In this document: positions 12,101 through 27,100 of the stretch, one piece after another
How the letters are laid out: the number at the start of each line of letters is the position of its first letter
Position numbering within the stretch: the first letter of the stretch is position 1
Source of the DNA: Saccoglossus kowalevskii
Lineage: Eukaryota > Hemichordata > Enteropneusta > Harrimaniidae
DNA length: 41,000 nt
Direction: 5' to 3'
Assembly: GCF_000003605.2 (NCBI RefSeq)
Contig: NW_003151762.1
Span: 150,263-191,262, forward strand
Program-made: the position numbers and the translations under genes
Notes under the pieces: generated by a model
Told to the model about the DNA's origin: nothing
The model's database searches: none
Seen by the model: only the letters and a program-made list of their open reading frames with translations

Positions 12101-15100
12101 TCAGTTATCAACTATAATGACGGTAATTACAACAATGGCAAACATGACACGATGGTGTCATAGAATACGTTGCCATTTGAATTTACCGCAAACACGTTAC
12201 CTCAATTCATCAGAAATCCTACCTGGTGCTATTGGAGTTTCACAGAGAGTGCCAGTGTATTCACCGTTACAAATACAGTAATAGTTTGAACCGTCGCCAG
12301 CTGTGAAACACTGGGCCTCGTTAAGACAAGGATTGGGAGAGCAGGGATTAACTGGAATGGAATGTCAAGGAAGTGTGTCACAATAATCACATAGAATTTA
12401 TCCAGTGAACAATAGAAATGTTAACTATGGCCAAGACCCAACGGAGTGTGCCAGAGTGGATTTAGATAGCGTAAGCAGCAAAAGACGAAGCAATAGTGCA
12501 TTGACCTTACATGTGGAGTTATTGAAAGACTGTGAGCCCTGTACCTTACATTTTACTGGTAGCCACGTGACTACCTATATTTTCAATACAGGTATATTAG
12601 TTAAAAAGCTGAAAGTGCTGTACCTTAAAATGCACTGAAGGATGTCTTTGCACATGTTAATCAAAATGAAATTGTTATATTTTACAGAATCTGTAAGAGC
12701 CCTATCATATATGGAACATTGGTCAAAATTAAAAACCCACATTGTTATGATGACTCTATTTGAATATTCTATGTATTTGAAATAATAAATCACAGTCAAA
12801 TATGAAATAGTTTCAACAAATATTTAGATGTTTACCTATCATCTACAATTTACTAGGCGCCAAAATATTAGAAGATTTCATGACCATTTCATGACGATCA
12901 TCTATTCATATGCAAATATCGTATAGGAAGCGTATATCAGTGTGTTAAATCTGTCGTCATCATAATGATCAATCAAATGATTACTACGGATGTTTTCAAC
13001 TTTTTCCCAGAAATTGTAGATATATATGATCATAACAGACAACGATTTTTCGCCAAATTCACGCATTCTTGAGAATGCAATTACAATTTTCTGGGAAAAA
13101 TGCAAAACAAAATTTTAAAATTTAAAAGTTAATAGGTTATCCAACATTTCTGTGAATTGTGTTATTCTAAAATTTCAATAAAACAAATGTGGTATTCCTT
13201 TCTCTTTCTTCACTGTACTCCTTTGAACTCATGACCACATGGAGATTCTAACTAACTCAACATCGATTTTTGACTAGTGTGAATTATGAACTTTCATAAA
13301 ATATATATTTTGATATGAATTTAAAATAATTATTCCCTGAAAATAATTTAGTGTGAATTTTACTTGACAATTTCTACTACATCTTTAAAACGTATCTAGT
13401 GCATTTCGTTTTTTCCTCATAGTATTGTTATACTATAAATGTCCTACTTTTATACGTAATTTCTCTTCAATTGTGAGGAGATATGTACATAATGCGGGAC
13501 ATTAAAGATATTATACTGGCCACGTTTTACTGTGCTCAGATGAAACAACGCCAAGGTTAGGGTCGACCTCCGAGCTCACAGAACTGTCGATTTAACATAC
13601 ACTAAGCTATCCTCGAACTATGTCGGTCATTGACTTTTGGGCTATTTCATTCTATGATTGAGACAAGATTGTGTCTGATTAGCTACCAACACCACAAAAC
13701 AGTCCGACCAATCAGAGAGCAGCTTGCTTGCTTGCTTTTTCGACGTATAAAATTCAGCTTTATATATATGCTTCGACTCAACTGACGTGTTTCGTGTTAA
13801 ATCATGAATATTCATAAGCCGATTCATTATGTTGATCTTGAGTTTACGGTCCACCTACCCAGCATTTTATCTCTGATCGTACGTCACATCGTTGAAGAGT
13901 TTGAGTAAGAGGATTTATCCTATACTTAAATAAGAAACTTAAATAAGAACGTGCGTGCACACCTTTACCACGCCGGTGAATTAAATCTAGTGCAACAAAG
14001 CAAGATGTACATCACCTTGCCGTACAGAAACCTGGGCGAGCAGTGTCATTACCTGTACAGCCATATTATTACACCAGCACATGTATGTTTCGAAGATTGG
14101 CATGAACCGCTATACATATCAAAGCATGGTTTCGATGCTATTTTAAACTGTCATACAACAGTACACTATGTATATGATGTAAAACACAGGGCTATTTTTT
14201 ATTATAAATTAGTTAATTGTATAATTATTAGTGAAATTATAATAAAAGCTTGTGAGAAACTGGTGAACCTGTCTGTTGTAAACGTTGTTGTACATCCTGT
14301 TTTAAATAAATAAATAAACAAACGACAGCCAGGACTTGTTATTGTACAACAACAATATTTATACTAGTACTTAGTAAAAATATTCTTATTCGGATACATA
14401 TTATTTATCTCATGGCGACATTGTTGATGTGCGTAGGATACATAGTACATAGTATTTGCTTCACGTGACGCGTGTCGTAGTTCACAAATAGGGGAGCAAA
14501 TATGACAACAATAAAAGTGTATCTTACCCAACATTTCACATCTAGATCCTGTATAACCAGTACCACTACATTGACAGAAGTAGGCTGTATTAGAATTGGT
14601 CGCGAAACACTGTCCACTATTCAGACAAGGGTTGGAGTCGCACGGATTTGAAGGTACTGAAAATGAGAATAACGTTATACAAATTACATACAACTTTAAG
14701 ACATGCGCCTGTTATTCAACCACACTTGTACACATTCCATACACATATCAATACAAACTGACGGACGATCCTTCATTTGCTATTCGTTCTTTGAAATGGC
14801 GGTATACATTTTATTCAACGATGCTAAACTTTACATAGTAGTACAGTGTACATTTAGGAGTACTGACTTTACATGATAATAGTAATTTGACTTAACATGC
14901 TTACAATAAACATTTGACCTTACATGCTAACATAAGACATTTGACCTTACATGCTTACAATAAACATTTGACCTTACCGGGAGGGTTTTCACATCGATCT
15001 CCATAGTATCCATTCACACATGTACACGTGTAGCCGCCAGTATTCTGAGCACACGCGCCTCCATACAGACAGGGATTAGAAACACACGGGTCTGGAACTA

Positions 15101-18100
15101 AAATGTTAAACTGCTTAAAATGTATTCAAATTGAAAACAGTTTGGTAGGTTCGGCAATGCTTCTACCTGACTACTACTACTACCGCCAACAACAACAACA
15201 ACAACCACCACCACCACCACCACCACCACCACACTGCTCAGGTATACTACCATCCACACCACTTGTTATTATAACTACCAATATCCCCTCCCCGTCCAAC
15301 AATGGTGGCAAGCACAAAAAGGACATAAAATATAAAAAGTAGCACAATGTTTTAGTTTAACATTCTGCAATGTCGATTTGAAGGCATTGTTCTAACAAAT
15401 TAACCAAAGAATTCGTGAAACTAACAATAATTCTTCATCGGTAGAAATGAGGATTATATCAAATAAACACGCTCAACATTGTACACATGAATAAATTTAC
15501 ATATGCACATACGTTTAATATATATTTAAATATGGGTGTACGTCATGCGAGTTTTGCTCTATAGAAAAAAACACTGAGAAGTGCCAACTTGAACCATGCA
15601 CATACCAACAAAAGTTTGACAGATGACCCCAGTCCATGCCGATGTGCAGCCACAAATATACCCATTACCATCTTGACTAGTAAAACAAGTCCCGCCATTC
15701 ATACAAGGGTTAGGTGAACATGTTTGAGATACTGGATGTGAGAAAAAGAAATATTTTAGAAGACAGCAGTAGTTTGAAATATCATGCTTTGTATGAAGGA
15801 GATCCCGAATATTATATAACGTGGAATGCGTATGGATATTGTCTGAAGCATATGATAAATTCCCATGGCAATGACACAGTAGTGGAATAGTAGCAGACAT
15901 TTGACTGTCAGTGCGCTGAATGATGCTAGGTAGAAAAGAATGTGATCAGTAGTGTATGCAGTGAATATAATCTTCGCAAGGTCACCGCGTCTGTAATTCA
16001 AGTGTTATCAAGGACAGGCAATCATGAATACGCATGCAATTGTTGTATGTACACACAGTTACGACAATTCACTCTAACAGTTGTAAAGACATGCTGCTTG
16101 CAGTGAGAAATGAAAGTAAATGGGTCACCATCACTGATTGGGGATATAAATATGGAACATGGATGCTCGGATTGTAAGGCAAGATCGGTTTTCTGTGAAG
16201 AGATTACATGCAGATTTCCCAATTGGTCAAATGCGGTTTAAACAAAATAATCAACACGGTAATTAAACTAGCTATATGAAAATATGAAATCAGATTAAAG
16301 ATTGTAAACCAGCATGCATGGTGGGTATCACTTACAAAAAGTGTGCATTTTTTTCAAATTAGGCGGTAATGTTTTATATTAGTATTCATGTTAAAACAAC
16401 GTAGTGCATGAATGCCCGATGTAATGGAAAACTAACATTTTTGCAAATTGAATTTTTATTCATTACAAATAATACAAAGATTAGCATACACTAATAAGAA
16501 TGAAATTTATGTGAATTCTTGATCACGTCGTATCTTGTCAATATACGTCATCTTAACAACATATTTATCTACCATATCACCACAAAAAATTCTTAGAACA
16601 ATCTGTAAATTGTGATAATAGCACACTGACGCGTGGCCCATGCATATTAGTTTAGTTGATACTTGGATATTTATTTGTAGAGAACTATGCCGTGTAATCG
16701 ACACACCTGGTTCAAGCTAACACCACTACTTTAGATTGCGAGTGAAAATGGAAATAAGACACCGCGAAAGAGATGACACATATTGTATTTACAAGGTGTT
16801 TGGCAGAAATGAGAAAAGAAATCAACGTCATGCACTATAAAACCACCATTATTCACACGATTATATTCAGACAGGTGGTCATATTAATCTACATCAATGC
16901 CATTAATAGTATCTTTATTCTATGCACGTAAACAATTGTTCAGCAATGTTCGCTGTGTAATTAAGCATGTAATATTCGTTCACGTACTATAGAATGTCTG
17001 CATCCAATTTAAATTAATAGTTTGTCGCATTGGGAGGACTGTTTTTTTAATGAACGACCCATGCTAACTCAATTAGAACTGCTTCTTAGAATGGATAATG
17101 CTAGCTATATGTTACTCATAAAAACATGCCACCAGTCAAACTACCATCTGACCAAGCAACATACCGGTACCATCGTCGCACGTTAGGCTGGTTGTGTCGT
17201 CAACACACAAACATGTATAAGTAAGGCCATTTGACGATTCCAAGCACAGTCCAGTTCCAATACCTTCACAGGGATTAGACGCACATGGTCCTGAATCTTT
17301 GATAATAAAGAAATTATTTTTCGAATTATACTCAAATATTGGGGGGGGGGGGGGTTGTTTCTACATTCATTTTGGCCACATCACCTGACAAGAAATGAAA
17401 CTGTTGTTGTCCAACAATTGCTGACACAATTCTTGAAATGAATATCCTAGATGTAAAATCAAATTTATTAATGAATTGTGTTATGTATGAAAACAGACAT
17501 ATTTCCTGTTGGTACATCACTCGTGATAGACTGACTGTATAATAATATATGTGTAATACTCAGTGATTAGAAGGACAACACTGACTTCGACCATATGACT
17601 TGACATATGACATATGAAAATATCTGAAGACGTTGTTTTCAAAAAAATCGAAGTTAGGATGCTGTATGTTGAAGACAAATATATGTTCATTCAGAACCAC
17701 GTTTTCCACAAGACCACAAACTGTGGATCAGTCACGGTGTAATAGACATTATATTCATATAGCTTGTACGCGAGCGTGCGTGCGACTCTGCTATAAATGT
17801 ACATATGAATATTATATAACCTACTTGGTGGGTTGTAGATTTCACAGTTTGTTCCTGTGTAATACTGCGGACAAGCACACGTATAGGCTGTGTTCGATAA
17901 CGTGTTTGTACAGCCTCCATTATTTCTGCAAGGATTGCTTGCACATGGTTGAACAGCGCCACCTACGTAATCGAAACAGAGTGGCAAAGTTGGTTGATAA
18001 TGTGATTTCATGTTATAACATCCGATACTCGCATACTGCAGTTATCCACAATCCTATGCGATTCGTAGAATCAGACATTGGTAAGAAAATTGTTGCCAGC

Positions 18101-21100
18101 ATATGTGGTGATAGTTCATGTATACTGAAAACGCGCTGTTTAAAATTATTACTTTGTTTTTAAAACAGATGATGAGTTAATGTGTTAGCAGTAGCGATGT
18201 GTGTGCAAAACTTAGAAATGATAAACACTTGTATTGACGATTTGCATTATTTTAGAATCTATATCAATTGTCTTTCTTTGATATTTTGATATATAAATAT
18301 ACAAGCAGCCTGTCGACTAAGATAGCTCCGCTGATAGCAATGCACATTTCAATTAAAGAACTGAGGATATCATTAGAAAATAAACAGTCAGACTTTCTGT
18401 TTTCAACAAGAACTCGAAAATATCACTATTTACCAAAAATGACAAAAATATTCATCAAAATTAGAGATTTGAAGATATCACCACGAAATGAACAAATCTT
18501 AGAGAGGTCCACATGTAGTACCTATATATGTAATATCAAAGTAATCGGAGTTGTAGTTTTTAACAAGTCGAAAATATCACTTTTTACCAAAAATATTCAT
18601 CAAAATTTAAAGAATTGAAGATATCATCATGATATGACCAAATCTTGTAGTACCTATATATGTAATATCAAAGCAATCGGAGTTGCGTTTTTTTACCAAA
18701 AAGTCGAAAATATCATTTTTTTTCAAAAATGACAAAAATATTCATCAAAATTAGAAAATTGAAGATACCATTATGAAATGAACAAATCTGAGAGAAGTCC
18801 ACATGTAGTACCAATATATGTAATATCAAAGCAATTGGACTTGTGTTTTTTACCAAGAAGTCGAAAATATTATTTATCAAAAATGACAAAAATATTCTTT
18901 TAAATTAGAGAATTGAAGATATCATCATGAAATGAACAAACCTAAGAGAGGTCTACCCAAGGTACATATACACCAAGTATCAAAGCATTCAGGCTTGTAG
19001 TTTTCAAGAAGAAGACGAACAAGTAAAACATTGATACGGACCGACGTAGTAGTACTTGTATATATCAAAGCAATCGGAGTTGCGTTTTTTTACCAAAAAG
19101 TCGAAAATATCATTTATCAAAAATGACAAAAATATTCTTTTAAATTAGAGAATTGAAGATATCATCATGAAATGAACAAACCTAAGAGAGGTCTACCCAA
19201 GGTACATATACACCAAGTATCAAAGCATTCAGGCTTGTAGTTTTCAAGAAGAAGACGAACAAGTAAAACATTGATACGGACCGACGTAGTAGTACTTGTA
19301 TATATCAAAGCAATCGGAGTTGCGTTTTTTTACCAAAAAGTCGAAAATATCATTTATCAAAAATGACAAAAATATTCTTTTAAATTAGAGAATTGAAGAT
19401 ATCATCATGAAATGAACAAACCTAAGAGAGGTCTACCCAAGGTACATATACACCAAGTATCAAAGCATTCAGGCTTGTAGTTTTCAAGAAGACGAAAAAG
19501 TAAAACATTGACACGGACGACGGACAATTACTCATATAATAAGCTCCGCTCGACAAAGTCGACAGCGGAGCTAATAAGAAACAACATTTAACAAATAAAA
19601 ACAAATTACTTGAGTCTATGATAAGGTTTAAATAATATGTAAATACACAGCAAAAACAATATCCAATATTACAAACCATTACTAGAACACCTCGTATCGA
19701 TCACTGTGGATACTAGATCCTGATTGGCGAGATGGCGGTTTACAATTAATTCACACCAAAAAGAATTCGATCCGCACCAATGCAACAATGAACACAGTCA
19801 TGGGTTTATTTCCTGGTCTTAAATTATAGTTCAATTCTACTGAGTGAGCAGGCATTAAGAAAAGTACACCAGGCAAATTCACATGACATATATCACAGTA
19901 TAGTCATGTTTTTCTTTTTAAAGTATTGCCAACTTTGTGTTCTAAGAATGGTTATTACTTGAATATTGTTGTTGCTACATCCTACCTTCTGCACACGTAA
20001 CACCAGTATAACCAACACGGCATGTGCATGTTGTATGAGATCCATGGTCTGTGCATGTACCACCATTTTCACAAGGGTTAACATCGCAACGAGACTCGGT
20101 ACCTATTCGAGATTTATATAACAAACAATGATGCTACCCGAGGCCGAGGCGAGCAATTAATTGCTGCTAATATTATTACATTATAGGTCATTTTATTCTT
20201 TAAATTGGTAATTGTCAACAGCTACATACTTTCACGCAATTACAGTGGGTATATCTATGTGACACAATTATCACAACAGATTCAAAAAATATACTAGATA
20301 TACAAGTTAATGTTTTTCGAGAAAATATAAGATTGTACATTTAATGTCATCTGATCAAAACCAAATTGTGCGTCTGAGCAAACTACTAGTACTAGTATTT
20401 GACAAATTGGATTTGACTTGTGTTAGTTTCAGTGGGGACAATGCGACAAAAACTTTATTTTAAACTACGAATACGAATGTTAAAACACTGGCACACATTC
20501 AGCCCACCAGCCTACTCAATTTCTAGAAAATGTAAACAAATAAATTCTAATCACATAATATTTAGCATGGGATCATTTCATTGGATTATCTCATAACCGC
20601 GCTATCAGTTTGTAAGCGGCTATATTAACATTTTATTAGCACTTAGTCTTAGACTAGTACATAGCTGTTGCGAGGGAATCTTTGACGCATCTGAGTGATG
20701 CATTGTCTCAATATTTCAAACGCAGTAATCATATCATTCGAGAATTCTTGTATCAGGCACACGGTGTAATTATGATGGTAGAACAAAGACGTTATAAATA
20801 GCTAGGTCAACGCCTTGATAAAAGCCAAACACGACAAACGCTAATAATAAATGCTTGGTGATCAGTTACAACGCAATATGTTCAATCTTAGTACATGTGT
20901 CAGAGGATAAACACTGACGTAGTTTGAATATTACGAATACATGTATTGCGAATACAACAGTGAGGTCGCCAGCAGGAATTTGGGCCATTGCACATCTTCA
21001 GTGATAATAAAAATTCTGCAATGAATCATTTTAGGCTTTTAGCATTACGTAATGATAAAAATATATTAGTGAAAACATAAAATGTTACAATCTAATCAAG

Positions 21101-24100
21101 GGAAGCTGAACGCCATTTTACACTTTCCATGTAAAGGCAAATGTATTTCAATATATTGTATTCAATATGAAATCTGCAACTACGGGGAGACCACACCACG
21201 AGACGGTATTTGTATTATCATATTAAAGTCTATTTACATAGCATAAAGGTTATTTGCATATATATTAAATAGTATGCAAGCAGTAATTGGAATTGACGCG
21301 AACATTTTAATTATTATTAATTAATTTTTCTTTATTTAATTGTAAACAAGGGTTTAAGGAAGTTCTGTTTTTTAAATATTTTTTTTGCGAAACTGACAGC
21401 CTTGAAATTAGATACTTTAACACCACTTTCATATGTGCTTCATTTCACAGAGTACTGCGGATTTGATTACGTAGATCGATCCTATTTAATGTACCATGGT
21501 CCAGTATTCAACTTAATGAGTTCATGCAACTACCATGCGACATACTACTATAAATAGGCCATCGCTACACACATAGGCAGCCATTGTTGTGAGAGAGAAG
21601 GGCATCGCGATCTCGGGTTTGTGAAGAAATCACCATGGGATGATTATATTAACGATACGCCAGTCAATGAATTATTTATAAAGATATTAGTGATAATAAC
21701 ATTAAGTTTTATAGAATTTATGTGTCTACTCCAACGAACAATTTACGACTCGATAATTAGACCGCAGCATACATAATTTAACGCTTTAAATTGGCAATTT
21801 ATCGGGAGGTAGGTATATTTTGTTGCAACCAGTGTAACGCGATGTAAACAGGATGAACGAGGTCAAGCCACCGAGGCGTATAAAATTAATAAGATCGCTT
21901 TTGACAACTATACAATTTTAACGGTAATAATAGTATATATAGGTTGCAATAACATTTCAAACTATGCAAATTTGATTATGGGATTTACTTAGATATGCCA
22001 TCTGTTATTACCATGGCAATGAGTTTGTGGGCTTCATTAACAACGAAAACCAAGAAGTTGATTGTTCCGCATACGATGAAATAGAGCATGCTTTCTATTT
22101 CTTGTGCAATTCAGCGTCATTGAGTTGATATCTTAGTTATTGTGGTCATTCTTGTGTTGAATGGCTTTCACATTCTTCTTCTAGACTGGTATATAAATTT
22201 CCAGGTCAGGCGTTCGGTTACAGAATGTATCCCCCATAGTCACTAAATATGAGCAAAATAGGTCCGTTCATTGGGGCTGTGTAGCTAACTATTTTGTCAT
22301 TTGTTGAGTAAATAAAATTCACGGTAAACATTTGAGAGTTGGGAATATTCAAAGTGATCTATGATTAATTATATACACGTTTCACAAGGCGATCATAAAA
22401 GCGTTGTGGTTGAAATAGGTCCCCGCGGTGACACCTGTTGAAAACAATATAGAGCAATTGCCTATAACGCGACTGATACTCGAAGCGCGTACGGTACATC
22501 GGATTTGGTTTGTAGTGCGTTTCGCTGAACAATGTCAATTATTTCTACAATCTGGCTAACAGATAATTGGAAATAAACTTCAATATACGTGTAGGTTATA
22601 CCGAAACACACGACACGACACTGTATACGTACTGTTTTAAAATCATGCCTTGTGTCAACACTTCGTATTGGAAGCCATTTTGGTATTATTGACAATTAAA
22701 GTGAAAGTTCAACTGAACGGCTGTTACCCACCCACGAAAATTCCGGAAAAAGACTGTCCCGGTTATAGTGATATAAATGTTACGATATTAAAAATAACAC
22801 ATACAATGACGCTGACAACGTACCTTGCGGTGTAACACCGGTCAACAGTGACACGCATACTAATACAAATAATGAACTAAATTCCCGGTACATGATGACT
22901 ACAAATGTGTGTGAAACAAATCAAATCGTCCACAAACTACGTATGTCTACAACCATAACAGCCAACATGAGATTAATTAGTGTCCACGCCCGATTCTGTG
23001 TGACTGTGTACTCAGCCAAGTGAACATACAAACCCGAGCCTCTCCTATTATCACACCTCATTTGCATATAACAGCACAACCGTTTCTGCTTACGGTGGAT
23101 GCGCATATTACTGTCAATATATATTTTTTCAAGTTGTACGAGTGTTCAGTGAGACCATAATGCGATTAAAACAAAACTTATAAAGTCATTAAAATATTTA
23201 ATACGAGTTAGACAAATCGAGTAAAGTGATGTTATTCAGCAGTATATTCTGCGCATGCTCATTAAAACGGGCAAAAAGGTGTGTGCTGGTATGAAAAGAA
23301 GGTATCATGATACAGCAAAAAGAGGTCATTCGTGTGAATAGTGAAGGCGAGAAATCAAATGATGCTATATACTCCATGAAGTCGTAGTTGATTATTCATG
23401 ACAATATTGAAATACAATTTTAGGCCCGCTAACTGCTTCCAACGCATCATTTTTCTTATTGAATTCCAACATAATCATAACTTGCTGTTGTTTTCAGTTA
23501 TATTAAACTGACACTCTTCATGATCTCAGCTTTTAATTGCTGTAAATTATAACCAGTTTATTCGGTTTGATCAGCCCGTTAGCAATGACCCAAGACTTCC
23601 CGGGCGAGAATTCTTTGGAATGCACTTTACACACTATATTTGAATAAGCATTGGTACACATAGCCTTCTGTCAATACGATTTGCAAAAGTGTATTCAGCG
23701 CTATGTAGCAGGAATAATACAACATCTAATTGTTGTGTTGGTCTGGTTATAACAAGTATGCGGGCAGTCATTGTGGGACAAGGTTGTCAGCTGTGCACCG
23801 TTGAATAGGCGTGCAACAACCTGGAAGAAGCAAAGTAACTAAGTAATGGTTTAAACTGTTCAGATGATGTGTACATTTCTATATATTTGGGTAGCATCAT
23901 TGTTGTTTTCTCGAAAGATACATGCACACAGACCAACGATTATACAATGCATACACCAAGAATCAGTCAGTGCTCTGTTTACTCACCATTAAACTGAATG
24001 GTCGGTGACGTCACCTGGACCCAGTACTCATTCTGTGACTTTACAATAGTTGCCCTGTAATCGAAACACGGATGTAGATAAATAACAGAGCATTATAAAC

Positions 24101-27100
24101 ATTTCCACGTGCTTACATTACATATGAATTTATTACAATCTCGTTTTATCTGGTCCATTTTCCCTTGTTGGCACTTAATGGCACATTATATGTTTAACTC
24201 GCCTCGTCATCTATTTTAAAATAAGTTTTTTGTGTGTGTCCTGCATTAGTTACGTATATATTGTGCGTACTAATAAATATATCAATATTTCCAATATTAA
24301 TAAAACTGTTGAGTTGAGCTCATTTTATGATCATCATATTTTGACACGTGTATAATCTTGTTTTATTTACACGCGTTTACCAAGCATTTGACATTGTATG
24401 TGATATATGTTTTTTTGCTACACATACACCTTTTCCCACTGCCCTACTTAAAATATCAAAACATGGCGATGCAGTTCAAGAGAGAACTAAAAAGTTAAAA
24501 CAATTTTTAAAAAATATAGAAGCAATTTTAAATTGACCATCTTTTGTATCAAACATAATTACCATGCTTTACTCTATTTCAATAGCCATAAAACCTTACA
24601 TTCCTCATGCAGACAAATGCCTTGTTGTTTAAAATGTCTGCAACTATGCATTTCTAAAGAGAATCAATTAAGGGGGTCCATTTTGGAGCGTGAATACACG
24701 TATCCATGGTTACACTGAATGTCACAGAATTTTCACAGAAAAAACAATTTCCGTAGTGCCCACTTCAATAACAAAGGCAAATTATGATTGAAAAGTGTAT
24801 AAATAGTTGCATCTTCTCCCTACAATCACTGTTCAATTAAAGTGACCACTCGATAATCCTCACTTAATTTATAATTCCCGCTTGGCAATACGTTTTAACA
24901 TCGATAACCACTCTCTCCCATCATTCTCTTTAGACCGTGGCAGTGAACATAAGGATTTGTAGTTCAACACACAAATGTACACTTACATGAATTGTATTGA
25001 ACCAACGTTCGTAGATGGCGCTAGCCACGCGAACACCACAGTATTTGGTTTAGTGTTTGAATTCGAATGAGTGACAGAATCGGCAGTGGTGACACAATCA
25101 ATCGTCATGGTATCGGTGGGTGGGCTTAACCACGTCCCTATGGGGGTGGAAGACCCTATCACACGAGCTTGTAAGAGTATGCCAGCAAACCCATTTCCAC
25201 CACTGACAGTCACTGAAACAAAACAAATATTCAAATTGTGAATTAAATAAAATGGGTGTTTATTTGTAATAACTACTTTACATTCGCTGTGGTTGTGTGT
25301 GAAAGATCAAATGTCAGTTACACACATCCAACCAACGCAGGTTCCGGACATTCACAACGTATATCACTGCAAACAAATGCATATTAATTTGATTACTTTG
25401 CCATATAGGACTTCTCATTCGTTCAATATAATACCATGCGCCGCATTCTTATTGGCCGATCAATACCACATGTAGCACTGTTTTCGGAGGATAACATGTC
25501 AGTGCTTGAGGTCAATGCACGAACATAGGAACAAGATTGTGTGTTCGGTTCATCAACATTATTTACCCAAGTGATTTACATTTACTTTCCATTATTGAGC
25601 ACATTCCTTACACTTAATTTCATTTATTTATTAACACATGACACCCCCCGGAGGGGATGAAAAGGGTTACAAATCAGATATTAGTGTCATGAATTTGTTT
25701 TTGCGTATCTGTTGACCGACTTAATTAGTTGATTATTAGCTGAATTGCTGTGTTATGTCTGTCATCGTTTAGGCCTATTTGAAGTTTTGGACGGAACTTG
25801 GCTCAGTGATTTGGAACTAATTACGAGATATCCGTCGCGATTCTGACAGTTGGTATCCATAGTTATTAATGTAGTGAACGATTAATCAAAAGATATGACG
25901 TATTCAGTACTTAGTGTGATTGGCTTTATGATTGAAGGTTACGCCCTAGAGTCTTTTTACTGCATTGTAATTGGTTAGAGTTTTGAAAATGAATAAAGAG
26001 AGTTTGAGTTGGTCTTGGGGAGCACAGCACGATAGACGCGGTCGAGAGACGCAGTAGAGAGAGTGCAGTCCTGGAGAGTCTAGAAGAGGTCCTGGAGAGC
26101 CTTGGGGCGAGTGTTGACGCAGTCTAAGAGAGTCTTGGGGACTTTTCCCCAGGGCGCTGTGTCTTATAGAGTGCTCGATTGACCGACTAAGACGAGAGCT
26201 GAAACGTATTTCGTTGTGTGTGTCTTATTTGACTGTAAAGTATAAGTGACTTCCCCGATCCCGTACCTCAAGGGGACGCGATAGAGAGACGAGACGAGAT
26301 TCCCCCCTGACAAGTGTGGAGAACCCCCGGAGAGAAGAATTTCCCCCTGATATTAGTAAAAAAAATAACTACATGAAATATAAAGCATAAAGAAAAAAAA
26401 GATAAATTTGTATACAAGGAATGTGTTACTGGCTTAGTTTGTGTAGGTGCTGCTGTCTTGTATTAAAACAGTTTTTTAAATATTGCGCTAAAAGAATTGA
26501 CAGTTTCTCGTTACTTAGTAATGGTGTGAATTTATTTTCATTACTAAATTTGTCAAAATTTGTGTATACATTTAGCTACAATGTAAAGTTTTGACCTTAT
26601 TTCGTTGTAACGAGTACAATTTAAGTCAAAATGTTGTTCATCTTCAACATCTTTAGCCTTGTGTTTAAAATACTTTACAAAATTTTAAAAAATTACCTAA
26701 ACAACTTGAAAGTAGAAGGGTGTAATTTTGATCCAGATTTGTGCAAAGGTACAATAAGACTAGTATTTCAAAAATCATGGAATTTGCCAGACTTGAACAC
26801 TATGATAAAGTTTCTGAAGTGCGTCTCTCAGGTAATAAATGTCTTTTGCTGATGACTTTTTATTTTTTATTAGGCTAATTGCTATTTTAATTTCATTAAT
26901 TTCATCATTCAAAGATTCTGTATGGACTGCATCCACATTTTTCTCTAACATTTCTAAATGTGTTTTCATATTAGGGTGAACAGGGTTGTTTTTATTTTTT
27001 TAATTTCCCGACCTTGCCCTGTTATCCCGCAATGGACAGTGCGTCTTCATTTATTATGCATAACCGTATTACATTATTTTATCGTGACGTTCAATTATAG

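Noticed and set aside
13951-14313. Plus-strand open frame of 120 codons in the EGF6-EGF7 intron
   Set aside because: No recognisable domain, low-complexity AT-rich end and no supporting splice or promoter context; probably chance.
15103-15342. Proline-rich open frame
   Set aside because: Produced entirely by the CAA/CCA microsatellite.
17633-18163. Plus-strand open frame of 176 codons
   Set aside because: It overlaps the EGF2 exon in antisense; the minus-strand EGF frame with proper splice sites explains the openness there.
18268-18618. Plus-strand open frame of 116 codons
   Set aside because: It arises from the repeated TCGAAAATATCA/AATTGAAGATATC units of the tandem-repeat element.
18325-19571. 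CRISPR-like array
   Set aside because: The repeats are long contiguous tandem units without short unique spacers, and the sequence is animal genomic DNA.
21549-21605. TATA-box promoter (TATAAATAGG) with downstream leader
   Set aside because: No coding region or exon follows on that strand, so it is only mentioned as a possible retroelement remnant.
20103-23986. Search for missing EGF or linker exons between Reeler and EGF1
   Set aside because: No cysteine-patterned open segment with phase-compatible splice sites was found, and direct splicing already preserves the frame.
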